Positions 18,309-30,125 of a DNA stretch of 64,000 bases are shown in pieces (within the stretch, counting starts at the first letter, position 1; each line of letters starts with the position of its first letter). The notes below the pieces were generated by a model. It was not told the origin of the DNA. It was given only the letters and a program-made list of their open reading frames with translations, and did not search any database. The stretch comes from Bacteroides sp. GTDB taxonomy: Bacteria; Bacteroidota; Bacteroidia; Bacteroidales; Bacteroidaceae. A program made the translations under genes and the position numbers. Where the stretch lies: positions 1 to 64,000 of the forward strand of contig JAJQAY010000042.1 of the NCBI GenBank assembly GCA_021203515.1. The letters are read 5' to 3'.

Positions 18309-19770
18309 TTATCTCTTTTGCCAGATTAACCGCGTTTTGAATTCATCACTTCCCATCGACTTCAGAGCTTGCTCGTAGTTCGCGCGGTTCATGCGCTGCA
18401 CGATGGCAGGGTAGCGGAAGCGGAAAGGCATGGCGTCGCCCGTGGCTACTCCGGGGCCGGTGGCACATCGGGATAGCCGGTACGGTTGTACTCGAACCAT
18501 TGCTGATGGTCGACGAAGAAAAGGGCATAGAACTTCTGCTCGATGATGCGCTTCAGTGTTCCGTCGTAGGCGGCGGAGGGGTGTCGAAGTAGCCGGCCGG
18601 CAAGGTGGCTCCCCATTGGGTGACGGCGGCTTCTACTGCGGCTTCATACAGGGTGCGGGCATCGTCGCTGATGATGCCGCGCTGGGCGAGTTCGGCTTTG
18701 ATGAAGAGAACCTCGGCATAGGTCATGCACCATAAATCTTGCGGAGCAGTGGCAAGAGTGGCGGCATTGGGCGCGGAACCGGTGATGGTGGGCGTTGTGG
18801 AGTAGCCGCTAGGTAGGCCGAAGTAATCGCTCACATCCTTGCCCGTCTCGTCTTTATTGGTAGCCTTCCTTACAAATACAGGCAGGCGGGGGTCGTTCCA
18901 TTCCTTCAGCTTGTTGATGAAGAATTCGGACAGCGCTTTATAGGAAGAAAGGTCGGAGGGACGGGGCATCGGTGCCTCTTGGGGTGCTACACCGGATACG
19001 TGCACGCTGGCGGCATCTTCGTTCGACTCGAATACGGGATACTTCACCGGGTCGGCCAGCATCTGGCGCAGGGTTTCTGCGGCATTCAGTTCGGGCACGT
19101 CGATGACACGCAGCAGGGCACGCAGGCGGAGGGAGTTGGTAAACTTCTGCCACAGCTTGATGCCGTTGGCGTCGCTACCGCTGGTGCAGTACATCATGTC
19201 GCCGCTGTCGTTGTAGCGCAGTCCGTCGGCGGGCACATAGAGCTCGTTGGCATGTGCCAGCGAGTCTATGATGCCGCGATAGACTTCCAGTTATGTGTTG
19301 AACTTAGGGTAATAGATTTGTTGTTCTCCTTTGCAAGCCTCTGCCATGGGCACGTCGCCGAAGGCGTCCGTCAGTTGCTGGAACATCCAGCTTTGCAGGG
19401 TGAGGGCGATGGCTTGGTAGTTGCTTGATTGCGTCTCTACGGCATAGTCGTAGGTGGCTTGTGCGTTGCTGGCCCATTTGTAATAGGTGGCCCAGGCACC
19501 GTCTCCGGCAGTATCGCCGATGCGATACCAGCCCACACCGTTGCTGGTGTTGGTCGTCACGAGGCATTGCATCAGTTGGAACGTCCAACTGTTGTATCGT
19601 GTTCACGTGTAGATGCCCATGCCGTAGATGGTAGGGTTGAGGAAGCTGCCCGCATTGGCTTTGTCCATGCGGGTAGGGTCGGTATTGATTTCGTCCATAC
19701 TATCGCAGGCGGTGAGGATCACGGCCGGCAGAACGAGTATTGCCATGAGGCTTCTGAATATCTTTTTCAT
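18309..19770 (-). pseudogene. SusD/RagB-like nutrient-binding lipoprotein, two stops and two frameshifts
   Basis: The start at 19770 gives a signal and lipobox (LPAVILTAC, Cys about 22), then DSMDEINTDPTRMDKANAG, which is typical of the SusD-like_2 subgroup. The body includes a TPR-like helical region (LQSWMFQQLTDAFGDVPMAEA), then LRLRALLRVIDV, and a C-terminal FYALFFVDHQQWFEYNRTGY. Breaks: TGA at 19603-19605 (probably Trp), TAA at 19291-19293 (probably Gln), a frameshift near 18580 in a C/G-rich run and another near 18467. The reconstruction is about 487 aa and ends at 18309. It binds oligomers or peptides at the cell surface as the lid of the SusC channel encoded just upstream. The ligand is unknown, and this subgroup is not restricted to glycans. 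Confidence 0.75.
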
Positions 19771-19794
19771 TGTTCTGTTTCAATTATGGTTTTG

Positions 19795-22700
19795 TTAGAA
19801 TGATACCTTTAGATTGATGCCGTAAGACCGGGTGCTGGGGAGCGTACCGACTTCCACACCGCTTACCATGGCGCTACCGTCGAGCGATACGGTTTCGGGG
19901 TCGAACATCGGGTAGTCTGTGATGCAGAGCAGGTTGCGGCCGAATACGCCAATGCTGGCATTGTTCAGTTGCAGGGTGTTCAGCCGCTTCTTGGGGAAGT
20001 CGAAGTCAACTCTCAGTTCGCGCAACTTCAGGTAGGTGGACTTGAAAGAGTTGGTTTCTATGTTGGCAATGCGGTTGTATTCCTTGTAGTAGGCTTCCAG
20101 CGTCACTATTTTCTGGTTGGGGCTGTAAGTGCCGTCACCGTTGTCTACCACGCCCGGGGCGATGCAATAGACACCTTCTACCGGCGTGATATTCTGTGCG
20201 GCGAAGAGGGCGGCTATTTCAGGGTCTTTGATGTCCAGGTAGAGTGGTGTGTTGGGCAGACGTCCGTTCAGGGTTTCGGTGATGTGGCCTTGTTCGCACA
20301 TCTTGTGGTGAGACTGCGAGTAGATGAGTCCGCCCACTTGTCCGTCCCATTGCATGGAGAGGCGCCAGTTCTTGTAGCGCAGCGAGGTGTTGAAACCGCC
20401 TTTCCAGTCAGGCAAGGCACAGCCCACATATTCTATTTCCGACGGACGGTCGGGCATACCGGTGGAGCCGATGATGACTTCGCCTTTGTCGTTGCGTTTC
20501 AGCTTGTATCCCCAGATGTCACCGGTGGTTCCGCCTTGGGTACCGATGATATAGACGCTCCCGCTGACGTAGGAACCGATGACTTGACGCTCGTCGGCAA
20601 ACTCGGAGAGGGACTCTATCTTGTTTTTATTCTTTGACCAGGTGAAGGTGGTGTTCCATTCCCAGTCGCGCGTCTTGATGGGGTGGCGTTCAACACGATT
20701 TCCGCACCGCGATTGCTTACGCTACCGGAGTTGATGGTGCCTCTGGTGTAGCCCGTGGTGGGGTCGAAGGGCGCGTTCAGGATTTGGTTCTTGGTCTTGT
20801 TGTAATAATAAGTAAAGTCCAGTCCCAAGCGTCCGTTGAACATGCGGAAGTCAAGACCGCCTTCCCAGTTGGTGGAGATTTCGGGCTTGAAGTCAGCGTT
20901 GTAGAGGGTGCTTGCCTTTTCGAGCGAGCCGGCAAAGTCGCTGGTGGTGTAGTAAGGAGCCGTTTTGTAAGGGTCGGTGTCGTTACCCACTTGTGCCCAG
21001 GAAGCGCGTATCTTCAGCAGGCTGATGACTTCGGGCATTTTCACCAATTCGTTGACGATGCCGCTGAGGCTGACGGAGGGGTAGAAGAAAGAACGGTTCT
21101 TGCTGGGCAGCGTGGACGACCAGTCGTTGCGGCCCGTCACGTCTAGGAACAACTTGTCCAGATAGGCGAAGTTGGCGGTGAAGTAGAGGCTGTTCACCAT
21201 CTTCTTGCGGATGACGGTGTTGATTTGCGGGTTGGAGATACCGTTGGCGAGTTTATATACTCCCGGCGTGTTGAGGCCCACAACGGCTGCCGAGAGCAGG
21301 TCGTAGTAAGAGTACATCATGTTTCCTCCGGCGGCGGCGTTGATGCGCAGTCCGTTGCTGAAGCTGTCGTGGTAGGAGAGCAGTGCATCGCTGTTCACCT
21401 CGTAATCCATGATGTTCTGTTTCTTGAAGAAGCCGTCGGGATAGACCTTGTCGTCCCAGGGGCGATGTTGCTCATGCTGTTGGGCAGTGAGCTGGATGCC
21501 CGAGCGCACCATGAAGTCCAGTTTGCGGGTAATCTGCAAGGTGGCGGAACCGGTGCTCATCAGGCTATGCTTGGTGGCGGGGTTTTCTGCCTCATAGAGC
21601 AGCACGTAGAGGTTCGGCAGGTAACTGCTGAAGGGGCGTATCTGCTTGATGTTTTCCTGATCCTTGTTCCACATCAGCTTGAACCAGTTCAGGTCGAAGT
21701 TGGGGTTCATAAAGATGAGGAAGTAGGGGATGGAGTTGCTGTTGTAGGTCAGTGAGGGGGTATTCTCCACGTCGCGATAGGTATAAGTGGACTTGAAGTT
21801 CACCTTCAGCCGGCGCGATACTTGCTGGTTGGCCGATACGCTGGCGGTGATGCGCTCGTAACCGCTGTTGGGCAATATCCATTCGTTTTTGGCGTAGGTG
21901 ACGGAGGCACGCATGCTGCCACGGTCGGAGTTTCCGGTGATGGCAACCGAGTGGGTCATGGTGTGCCCTGTCTGGAACAGGTCGGAGTGATTGGTCTTAT
22001 AAGGTTGCCATAAAGTGGCTTGTGCTCCCCGTGCTTCCAGTTCGGGGTCGTACTGGTAGAACATCTGTCCGCGGAAAGGCGCACCGAAGGCGCTACTGGT
22101 GCCGCTGGTACTTGCCAGACCGTCGTCGCCCTTACCGTAAGAGTAGCATTGTTGCCCTTCCCAGGCAGAACCTGCCGTTCCGATGTTGCCCGCTACACCC
22201 TGACCGAATTCATATTGATAGTCGGGGAAGTGTGCGGCTTCTTCCCAGGTGTTGTTGAAGCTGTAGGAGATACCCAACCCTTTCTTGGCTTTCTGTCCCG
22301 ACTTGGTGGTCACCATTACCACACCGTTTGCAGCGCGTGAGCCGTAGAGTGCCGAAGCGGAAGCGCCTTTCAGCACTTGTATGCTTTCGATGTCGTCCGG
22401 ATTGAGATCGGAGAAACCGTTACCGTAATCGATGGAGCCGTCCGATGTGCCGCCTGCTCCGTAGGAGCCGCCGGGGTTGTTCATTGGACTGGAAAGGTGC
22501 ACACCGTCCACCACGATTAACGCACCGTTTCCGGTGGAGTTCAGTGATACGTCGCCACGCAGCGAAATCTGTGTGGAAGATAGCGGGCCGCCTGCCGAGA
22601 GCACGTTCAAGCCGGCAACTTCGCCTTGCAGGGCAAGCGACCAGTTGGCGGGCATACTGCCTGTGATATCATCGCCTCCCACGGTCTGTGTGGAGTAGCC

Positions 22701-23081
22701 CAGTCCTTTCTCTTCGCGCTTGATGCCGAGCGCTGTTACAACGACGTTACCCAGCATCACCGATTCATCTTCCAGAACGGCATTGATAACATTGTTGCCC
22801 TTGTAGGCAATGGCTTTTCGCTTGTAGCCCACATACTGGAAGATGATGGAGTCTTTCTTCGTCAGTGTGTTCTTTACTTTCAGTTGATAAGTGCCGTCCA
22901 CGGCGGCTGTGGTGCCCAGTTGCGGGGCGGAGTTAAGCAGGATAGTGGCACCGGCCATCGGTTCTCCCGATGCGTCGGTCACTTTTCAGCTGATGGTTGT
23001 TGTGCTTTGTGCATGTAGCATGGGTGTTGTGCCTGTGATGCATAGCAACATTAATATACCGAGACTTCTCTTTGCATTCAT
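19795..23081 (-). pseudogene. SusC/RagA TonB-dependent outer-membrane transporter, one stop and one frameshift
   Basis: The true start is ATG at 23081 (MNAKRSLGILMLLC), giving a signal ending HAQ. A TGA at 22986-22988 then interrupts TTTIS[14 protein letters not shown], where Gly is the expected residue. The CarboxypepD-like domain, the plug ([41 protein letters not shown]) and a 22-strand-type barrel follow. A frameshift near 20680 (missing C in CACCCCATC) shifts the last third to the 19795-20457 frame, which ends in SYGINLKVSF, a proper C-terminal beta signal. The reconstructed product is about 1,095 aa. It imports ligands through the outer membrane, energised by TonB, with the SusD-like protein downstream. 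No regulator or enzyme is adjacent, so the substrate is open. Confidence 0.82.
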
Positions 23082-23181
23082 AAAATTTGTTATCTTTGGT
23101 TTAAATTTTGCTGCAAAGAACGGGTCTGCGCATTACAGGGCTGCTACAGCCTGATAACAAATTTGATACAAATACGGTGTG

Positions 23182-24315
23182 CTATTCTTCGATAAACATC
23201 AGGTTGCTGATGATGCTGTCTGATATGAAAACGCCTTCTCGGGTGAGGCTGAGGTGGTTATCTTTCTTTTGCAGTAAACCGGCTTCCAGGTAGGGGGCGG
23301 ACATCTTTAAGCAGTATTGCTGCAAGTCTGTGCCGAACTTCTGTTTTAACTCTTCTATAGAAATGCCGCGTGCGGTACGTAGGGAGGTCATTACGTATTC
23401 ATTGTAACGGGTGGGGCTGTCCAGTTCTTCTCTTTCAACGGAGCAAACTCCGGTTTCGACGGAGCTTATGTATTTTTCCAACGACGAAATGTTCCATTCC
23501 CTCGTCTCGGTGTCGAACGAATGCGCCGAAGGACCGCAACCCAGGTAGGGGATACCTTTCCAATAGGATGTGTTGTGGCGGGAGTACATGCCCGGGCGGC
23601 AGAAGTTGGATATTTCGTAATGCTCGTATCCGGCGTTGCCGAGCGTGTCTATCAGGGTGGAGAAGAAGCGGACGCTGCTTTCTTCGTCCACCTCGCAGAT
23701 GCGGTGGGCTTGCAGCAGTTCGTAGATGCGTGTTCCCTCTTCGTAGGTCAGGTGGTAGGCGGAGATATGTTCCACGTTGAGGCTGACGGCTTGTTGCAGG
23801 TCGCGCTTCCAGCGCTTGTCCGTTTCGCCCGGCAGACCGTAGATGAGGTCGATGCTGATATTGTTGAAACCGGCACGGCGGCAGCGGTGTACGGCTTCAA
23901 TGGCTTGTGTGGCATTGTGGCGTCGGTTCAGTAGCTTCAAGGTGGCGTCGTCGAAGGTCTGTATCCCCATGCTGAGGCGGTTGAAGGGGAGGCGGCGGAG
24001 CATCGTGACGTATTCTTCTGTCAGGTCGTCGGGATTGGCTTCGAGGGTAATCTCCTTGCAATGTTCCATCCCGTAAACTTCCTGAATAGTCTCGAATATG
24101 GCTTTGAAATCTTCTTCCGCCAGTTGTGACGGCGTGCCGCCACCGAAGTAGACAGTTTCGACGGCTTCTCCACGCAGGTAGTCTCGGCGCATCCGTAGTT
24201 CTTTGCACAAGGCGCGGATATAGCACTCTTTCAGTTCGCTGCGGGTGGTGGAGTAGAAGTCGCAGTAGATGCAGCGCGTCCTGCAAAAGGGAATGTGGAT
24301 GTAGATACCTGCCAT
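23182..24315 (-). CDS. hemW: Radical SAM heme chaperone HemW
   Basis: This intact protein begins MAGIYIHIPFCRTRCIYCDF, with the radical-SAM CxxxCxYC cluster motif and the Phe that marks the coproporphyrinogen-oxidase-like HemN/HemW branch. I prefer the start at 24315 over the track's 24342 because family members begin right at MAGIYIH. Further motifs are YFGGGTPS, LEANPDDL, RLSMGIQTF, DLIYGLPGET and a C-terminal HemN_C winged-helix part (ARGISIEELKQKFG). At about 377 aa it has the HemW length, and the missing fourth-Cys pattern of true HemN supports heme chaperone over oxidase. It is a cytoplasmic housekeeping gene and one of the few uninterrupted genes here. Confidence 0.9.
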   Translation of the reverse strand: MAGIYIHIPFCRTRCIYCDFYSTTRSELKECYIRALCKELRMRRDYLRGEAVETVYFGGGTPSQLAEEDFKAIFETIQEVYGMEHCKEITLEANPDDLTEEYVTMLRRLPFNRLSMGIQTFDDATLKLLNRRHNATQAIEAVHRCRRAGFNNISIDLIYGLPGETDKRWKRDLQQAVSLNVEHISAYHLTYEEGTRIYELLQAHRICEVDEESSVRFFSTLIDTLGNAGYEHYEISNFCRPGMYSRHNTSYWKGIPYLGCGPSAHSFDTETREWNISSLEKYISSVETGVCSVEREELDSPTRYNEYVMTSLRTARGISIEELKQKFGTDLQQYCLKMSAPYLEAGLLQKKDNHLSLTREGVFISDSIISNLMFIEE

Positions 24316-24428
24316 GATGTTCGGAATTGTTTCAGACGGCAAAGATACGATTATTTTCTAATCTTAATAGGCAGCATGACTTTATTGAAAATTCAACAGA
24401 CCTTCCGAATGTACAGAAAAGTTTTAAT

Positions 24429-24472
24429 TATACTTCAAACTTTCAGGGAAAAGAGCAAAAGTTTGAAGTATA
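24429..24472. repeat. Perfect 15-bp inverted repeat upstream of the first DUF2264 gene
   Basis: TATACTTCAAACTTT (24429-24443) and AAAGTTTGAAGTATA (24458-24472) are exact reverse complements around a 14-nt spacer. They lie about 85 bp before the start of the DUF2264 gene and 45 bp before its -7 box. No T-run follows, so a regulator-binding site is at least as likely as a terminator. Confidence 0.6.
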
Positions 24473-24517
24473 AAACTGTGATTAAGGGCAAATGGGGTGA
24501 AGTATCGAAGAAAAAGG

Positions 24518-24525
24518 TATCTTTG
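24518..24525 (+). promoter_or_regulatory. Bacteroides -7 box for the first DUF2264 gene
   Basis: TATCTTTG fits TAnnTTTG exactly and lies 32 bp before the start at 24558. I see no good -33 TTTG at the usual distance, which may fit an activator-dependent promoter. Confidence 0.45.
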
Positions 24526-24557
24526 CCGGCAGAAGAACACATTATAATATAGTAAAT

Positions 24558-25811
24558 ATGAAAACAAGACAGTATTTGTGGTTATTATTGGCAGTTGTAT
24601 TATTGCTGCCGGTTCAGGAAATCTCTGCTAAGGGAAAAAAGGAGAAAGAGTTGACGGATCGGGAACTTTGGTGCAGTGTCATGTATCAGATGGCTGCGCC
24701 GGTGCTCAGCAATATGAGTGAGGGGAAACTGAGGGAAAATATGATGTTGGAGTTGAGCCCCACTTGGGACGGACGCGACAAGCAGGTGGCATATATGGAA
24801 TACTTCGGGCGACTGATGGCGGGGCTGGCACCGTGGCTGTCGTTGCCGGACGATGATACGGCGGAAGGTGCGCAGCGCAAGCAACTTCGCGAGTGGGCGT
24901 TGAAGAGCTACGCGCAGGCTGTCGACCCCGAAAGTGAGGACTACTTGTTGTGGCGTAGCGAGACGCAAACGCTCGTGGATGCCGCTTTTCTTGCCGAGAG
25001 TTTCCTGCGCGGTTACGATGTGCTTTGGATGCCGCTGGACAGCCTGACCAAGCAGCGTTATATTGCAGAGTTCACCCAGATGCGCCGGATAGACCCGTAT
25101 TACAACAACTGGATGTTGTTTTCCTTGACCATAGAATGCTTCTTGCAGCGGGCAGGAGCCAAGAGTGATACGTACCGTATCTCTTCCACTCTCCGGCAGA
25201 TAGAAAAATGGTACGTGGGTGACGGTTGGTACTCGGACGGGCCGGACTATTCTTTCGACTATTACAATAGTTTCGTGATACAGCCCATGTATGTGGAATG
25301 CCTCGAAGTTGCCACCAATGGCGGAAAAAGGAGAGTCAGAACGGCTCCCGCCTGTAACTTTGAGCGTGCGCAGAAGCGCATGCAACGCTTCGGCGTGATA
25401 TTGGAACGCCTCATTTCTCCGGAAGGTACTTTCCCGGTATTCGGACGCTCGATAACCTATCGCACCGGTGCGCTCCAACCGCTGGCCCTGCTGGCATGGC
25501 GTGGCTGGCTGCCCGAAGAATTGCCGAACGGACAAGTGCGTGCAGCCATGACGGCCGTCATTAAACGCATGTTCGGCAAGCCGCGCAACTTCAATGAAAA
25601 GGGTTTTCTGGTGCTGGGCTTCAATGGTTCCCAACCCAAGATTTCCGATTACTATACCAATAACGGCAGCCTCTACCTTACCTCGCTCGGATTTCTTCCG
25701 TTGGGTCTGCCCGCCGACCATCCTTTCTGGACAGATGCCCCTCAGCCGTGGACGTCCAAGAAAGCATGGGAAGGGGAGGATTTCCCCAGGGGCCATGCGT
25801 ATCATGAATAG
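24558..25811 (+). CDS. DUF2264 secreted protein (possible GH154-type beta-glucuronidase), intact copy
   Basis: This 417-aa protein has a signal peptide (LWLLLAVVLLLPVQEISA) and an all-helical (alpha/alpha)6-like body with repeated aromatic motifs: SPTWDGRDKQVAYMEYFGRL, ALKSYAQAVDP, WYVGDGWYSDGPDYSFDYYN, SPEGTFPVFGRS. These fit DUF2264 (PF10022). I recall that some DUF2264 proteins from Bacteroides arabinogalactan loci were assigned to CAZy GH154 as beta-glucuronidases, but I cannot verify that here. A close paralogue lies at 36727-37979 in the same PUL. The gene directly precedes hybrid regulator 1. Expected location: periplasm. Confidence 0.78.
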   Translation: MKTRQYLWLLLAVVLLLPVQEISAKGKKEKELTDRELWCSVMYQMAAPVLSNMSEGKLRENMMLELSPTWDGRDKQVAYMEYFGRLMAGLAPWLSLPDDDTAEGAQRKQLREWALKSYAQAVDPESEDYLLWRSETQTLVDAAFLAESFLRGYDVLWMPLDSLTKQRYIAEFTQMRRIDPYYNNWMLFSLTIECFLQRAGAKSDTYRISSTLRQIEKWYVGDGWYSDGPDYSFDYYNSFVIQPMYVECLEVATNGGKRRVRTAPACNFERAQKRMQRFGVILERLISPEGTFPVFGRSITYRTGALQPLALLAWRGWLPEELPNGQVRAAMTAVIKRMFGKPRNFNEKGFLVLGFNGSQPKISDYYTNNGSLYLTSLGFLPLGLPADHPFWTDAPQPWTSKKAWEGEDFPRGHAYHE

Positions 25812-25866
25812 CGTTATTGCGGCAGAAAAAAGACAAGAGGGAAAGACTGTTGTCGGATAAATTCTT

Positions 25867-25874
25867 TATATTTG
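25867..25874 (+). promoter_or_regulatory. Bacteroides -7 box for hybrid regulator 1
   Basis: TATATTTG fits TAnnTTTG and lies about 40 bp before the regulator start. A TTG at 25850 is closer than the normal -33 spacing, so only the -7 element is well supported. Confidence 0.4.
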
Positions 25875-25905
25875 CCACGATTTTACACATCTTTCGTTGT
25901 AAACA

Positions 25906-28900
25906 ATGGTAACTATGAAAGCAAAACAGCAGATCCTTTCCCTTTGTTTCTGGATATTTTTCCTCTTTACATATCAGCAGGTTGCAGCAATATCGCAGCC
26001 TTTTTCCTTGTTGTTTAAAACCTCTCCGGTACTGAATGAATTGCCTAGTAAGGATGTACAGTCTGTTTATCAGGATAGGGACGGTTATATCTGGATTTCC
26101 ACCCGTAACGGGCTTTTTCAGTACGACGGTTACTCTCTCACCACTTATAAGTCCAATCTCTTTCATTCCGATTTGTTGAATAATAACAATATTATGTGTG
26201 TGGGTGAGGACGGCCATCATCGTTTGTGGATAGGTACTTACAGTGGATTGAATGTATTGGATAAGCGGGCGGGCAATAGAAAAAGTGGTAGCTCCCGGAT
26301 TGACGGGTAACGGTGTTGCCTGCATCCTGATTACTCGTGATGACCGCATCTGGTTTGAAGCAGATAATGGGTTGTACGAATACCGTGAAGGCGAACAAAA
26401 CCCTTATCTGCTTTATAGCGAGAAAAACACGGAAGGCACATTGCCTGTTGTATCTATCAAATCTCTGTTCGAAGACGATCGGGGGGATATTTGGATCGGA
26501 ACGTGGGAGCATGGTTTGTTCCGTTATGAGAGCACTTCCGGCAGATTTCTGAGATATCCGAAGATGAATGAGCTAAACTCGGCTCATGTCGTTTTTCAAG
26601 ACAGTCGCAAGAATATCTGGGTGGGGACATGGCGCGGCGGATTGACGCTGCTGAAAGATGCTTATCAACCGGAAAAAACTAGCTGGGTAACTTTTCGATA
26701 TGACGAGAAGAACCCTTATAGTGTTTCGGATGATATAATCTATGCGATTTCGGAAGACCCGAACACACACGCCTTGTGGGTGGGAACACGTAAAGGACTA
26801 AGTATACTCCCTCAAAGAGAAGAATATACACCTACGGTTTCTTTTGAAAATTATTATCCGGCCGATTCGGAACATTCTATATCCAGTGACGAAGTGGCTT
26901 CTTTGTTGTGCGACCGCCAAGGTTTGATGTGGCTTGGTATGATTGGCGGAGGAGTTAATATAGTCAATACGCATGTTCCAGATTTTGAGTGGGACCGCTT
27001 GCCTGAGGCTAAACGTTTGTTGAAAACCTCTTCTGTGCGTAGCCTTTTTGTTGGATGATGAAAATAAACTGTGGCTGGGAGTTGGCACTTACGGATTGGG
27101 GGTGAAAGACCGGAAAACCGGAAAATTTACTTTCTATACGCAAATGCCGGAATTTGCCGGTTATACCAAAATTCCTACGGTAATGTCCATTAAGCAGTAT
27201 TCGGTAAACGGACATATCTGGGTTGCGGCTTATAATGGCGGCATTTATGAGATAGACAAACATGTTCCGGTGGCTCAACGGGTGAAGAAATATACTTCTC
27301 ATGATGTGGAATGGTTGTCTTCGAACTATGTGTATAACATATTTGAAGATTTGAAACATAATCTCTGGTTTGTCACCCGGAATGGGGTTTCTATGCGTAA
27401 TGCGGATGGAAAAGCTGTGCGATTTGACTCCTTGCAGGTGGGTAACTCCTTGATGAAAACATTCTTGTCGTACAGGTTGTCGAAGGAACAGACGGAGAAA
27501 TATGGGGAGCTACCAATACGCATGGCGTGATACGGCTAAAGAAGCAGGGGGGCATTATACGGTTTCAGAATACTCTGCGGAAAATGGAAAATTGAATAGT
27601 GTTCATGCGGACTGCATTTATAAAGATGAGCGGGGCGCATTTGGACCGGAACGGGCGGAAGTGGTCTGAACCTCTATGAGGAGCATACAGACGCTTTTCT
27701 GCCTGTACATGCCCAGTGGAATTTGCCGGGCGATGCGGTTGTCAGCATTCAAGAGGACAAGAACGGCAATTTATGGTTAGGAACTAATGCCGGATTGGTA
27801 AAACTTTCGGTTGCCGGTGATTTGGAAAATATAACATTCCGCTTATATACTACAGTAAACGGTTTACAAGATAACTTGTTTAATCGTGCAGCCGTAACGG
27901 TGGCGCCTGACGGTGAAATATTCTTTGGGGCATCGCGGATACAATAGTTTCTATCCCGATAGGCAAAACGATCAGGCTTTCTTGTCTCCCGTTGTAGTGA
28001 CGGACATTAAGATTTTCAATCAATCCTGAAGTGTTATCTCGGATAAAGAACTGAGAGACATATCCGATTTGGCACCTGGTTTTGCACGCAAGATACAATT
28101 AGACTATCGACATAATAACTTTACTGTCGAGTTTTCGGCACTGGAGTATGCCAATCCGGATCGCAATCGGTATGCCTACAAACTAGATGGCTTCGACACC
28201 AATTGGCAGTACACCGATGCTTCCAAACATTTTGCCTACTACAACAATCTGAAGCCTGGTGATTATACCCTCTATTTAAGGTCATCCAACTCCAATGGCA
28301 TTTGGAACGACAATACACTTAAAATGCAAATCATTGTTCTGCCGCCGCCTTGGAAGACGTGGTGGGCCTATACTATATATATAGTATTAATTCTGGGTGC
28401 TGCTTATTATGCCTATTTGGTAGTGCGTAACCGCATCCGCCTGCGCAATGCCCTGCACCTGCGCGAAATGGAACAGGCGAAGTCGGAAGAAGTAAACCAT
28501 GCCAAACTGCAATTTTTCACTAACATCACACACGAGTTACTTACTCCGCTAACAATCCTTTCCGCTTCGGTAGACGAGTTAAAGCACGTTGCTCCCGCCC
28601 ATAAAGGGCAGTACTCCGTAATGACAAACAATATCAACCGCCTGATACGCTTGTTACAACAGACACTTGAGTTCCGCAAGGCGGAGACGGGCAACTTGAA
28701 GTTGCGTGTTTCGCAGGGAGACCTAGCATTGTTTGTACAGCGCAGCCTCGACAGTTTCCGCCCATTGATGAAGAAAAAGGATATGGAGTTCCGTCTTTAT
28801 TGCAACCCCAAACCGTTTGAAGCCTATTTCGACTCCGACAAACTGGATAAGATACTATATAATTTGCTTTCCAATGCTTCCAAGCATAATCGTCCGGGAG

Positions 28901-30084
28901 GAGTGGTGAGCGTTGAACTGACGGGCAATGAAGACGGTTTTGCAGGTTTAGTGGTAAAGGACAATGGCTCCGGCATCTCGAAGGAAGCCCAAAAGGAACT
29001 CTTCAAGTGTTTTTACGAAGGCGATTATCGGAAATTCAAAACAATCGGCACCGGCATCGGGCTGTCATTAGTGCGCGACCTTGTTGTCTTGCATCACGGC
29101 ACGATTACTGTAGAGAGCGAAGAGGGACACGGCACGGCATTCATTGTCGCCATTCCCGTATTGCACGATGCATATGCGGAAACAGAAATAGACGATGTGG
29201 ATGTACCCGATGTGCTCGAAGATGTTGTCGGAAAAGACGTTGACACAGATACTGACGTGATGGAAACAAGCAATGCTGAGGTCTCCGTCTCGAAGTCTGC
29301 CCTGCTTTTAGTGGAAGACAACGAAGACCTGTTGGCACTTATGGTGAAACTGCTTGGGCATGAATACTCTGTATATACTGCTACAAACGGTCAGAAAGCG
29401 CTCGACGTTGTGCAACGGGAAGACATCGACTTGATTGTTTCCGATGTCATGATGCCCGTCATGGATGGCTTTGAACTGTGCAAGACTATAAAGAACAATC
29501 TCGATACCAGCCATATTCCCCTTATCCTGCTCACTGCCAAGAAACTGGAGGAAGACCGTGTAGAAGCCTACGAATCGGGAGCTGACGCCTTTATTACCAA
29601 ACCCTTCAACCTGAGCGTTCTTCACGCCCGCATCGGCAACTTGCTGAAAGCGCGGCAACGTGTCATGAAAGACTTCAAGAAGCAACTTGTATTCGAAGCC
29701 AAAGAATTGGACTACACCAGCCTTGACGAAGATTTCCTGCAACGTGCCATCGAGTGCGTGAATCGTCATCTCAATGATCCGGAGTTCGACCAAACGCAGC
29801 TTCTTGAAGAAATGCACACTACTAAGTCCACTTTCTTCTGCAAACTGAAGTCACTCACTGGGCTTACCTATTCTTCTTTTATCCGCAACATCCGCATGAA
29901 GGCTGCTTGCCGCATTATGGAAGAGAAAAAGCGAGTGCGCGTTTCAGAATTGGCTTATGCTGTGGGCTATAACGACCCGCGCTACTTTAGCGCCTGCTTC
30001 AAGAAAGAACTCGGTATGCAACCTTCTGAATATATGGAGAAGTTTACGAGTGGTGGGGTAGTAGAAGACGATACGGTGAAGTAA
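25906..30084 (+). pseudogene. Hybrid two-component system regulator 1 of the large PUL, at least six interruptions
   Basis: Frames from 25906 to 30084 build one protein of about 1,390 aa. Order: signal peptide; two sets of reg_prop beta-propeller repeats (DGYIWISTRNGLFQYDGYSL, DIWIGTWEHGLF, KNIWVGTWRGG); a Y_Y_Y domain (YAYKLDGFDTNWQYTDA); one transmembrane helix (TWWAYTIYIVLILGAAYYAY); HisKA with FFTNITHELLTPL; HATPase (VKDNGSGIS, GTGIGLSL); a receiver with IVSDVMMPVMDGF; an AraC-type HTH at the end. Breaks near 26275, 27050, 27525, 27640 and 27940 plus TGA at 28027-28029 all fall in the sensor half; the kinase-regulator half (28069-30084) is clean. By family, the periplasmic propeller senses an oligosaccharide and the HTH activates the adjacent susCD. 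Start could also be 25915. Confidence 0.85.
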
Positions 30085-30125
30085 AAATATCTTTTTCTCT
30101 TAGCTTCCTTCCTTCCCCCTCTTAT

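Noticed and set aside
24600-25805. 401-aa minus-strand ORF opposite the DUF2264 gene
   Set aside because: It is a shadow frame. The plus strand has a signal peptide and conserved motifs, and a full-length paralogue exists at 36727.
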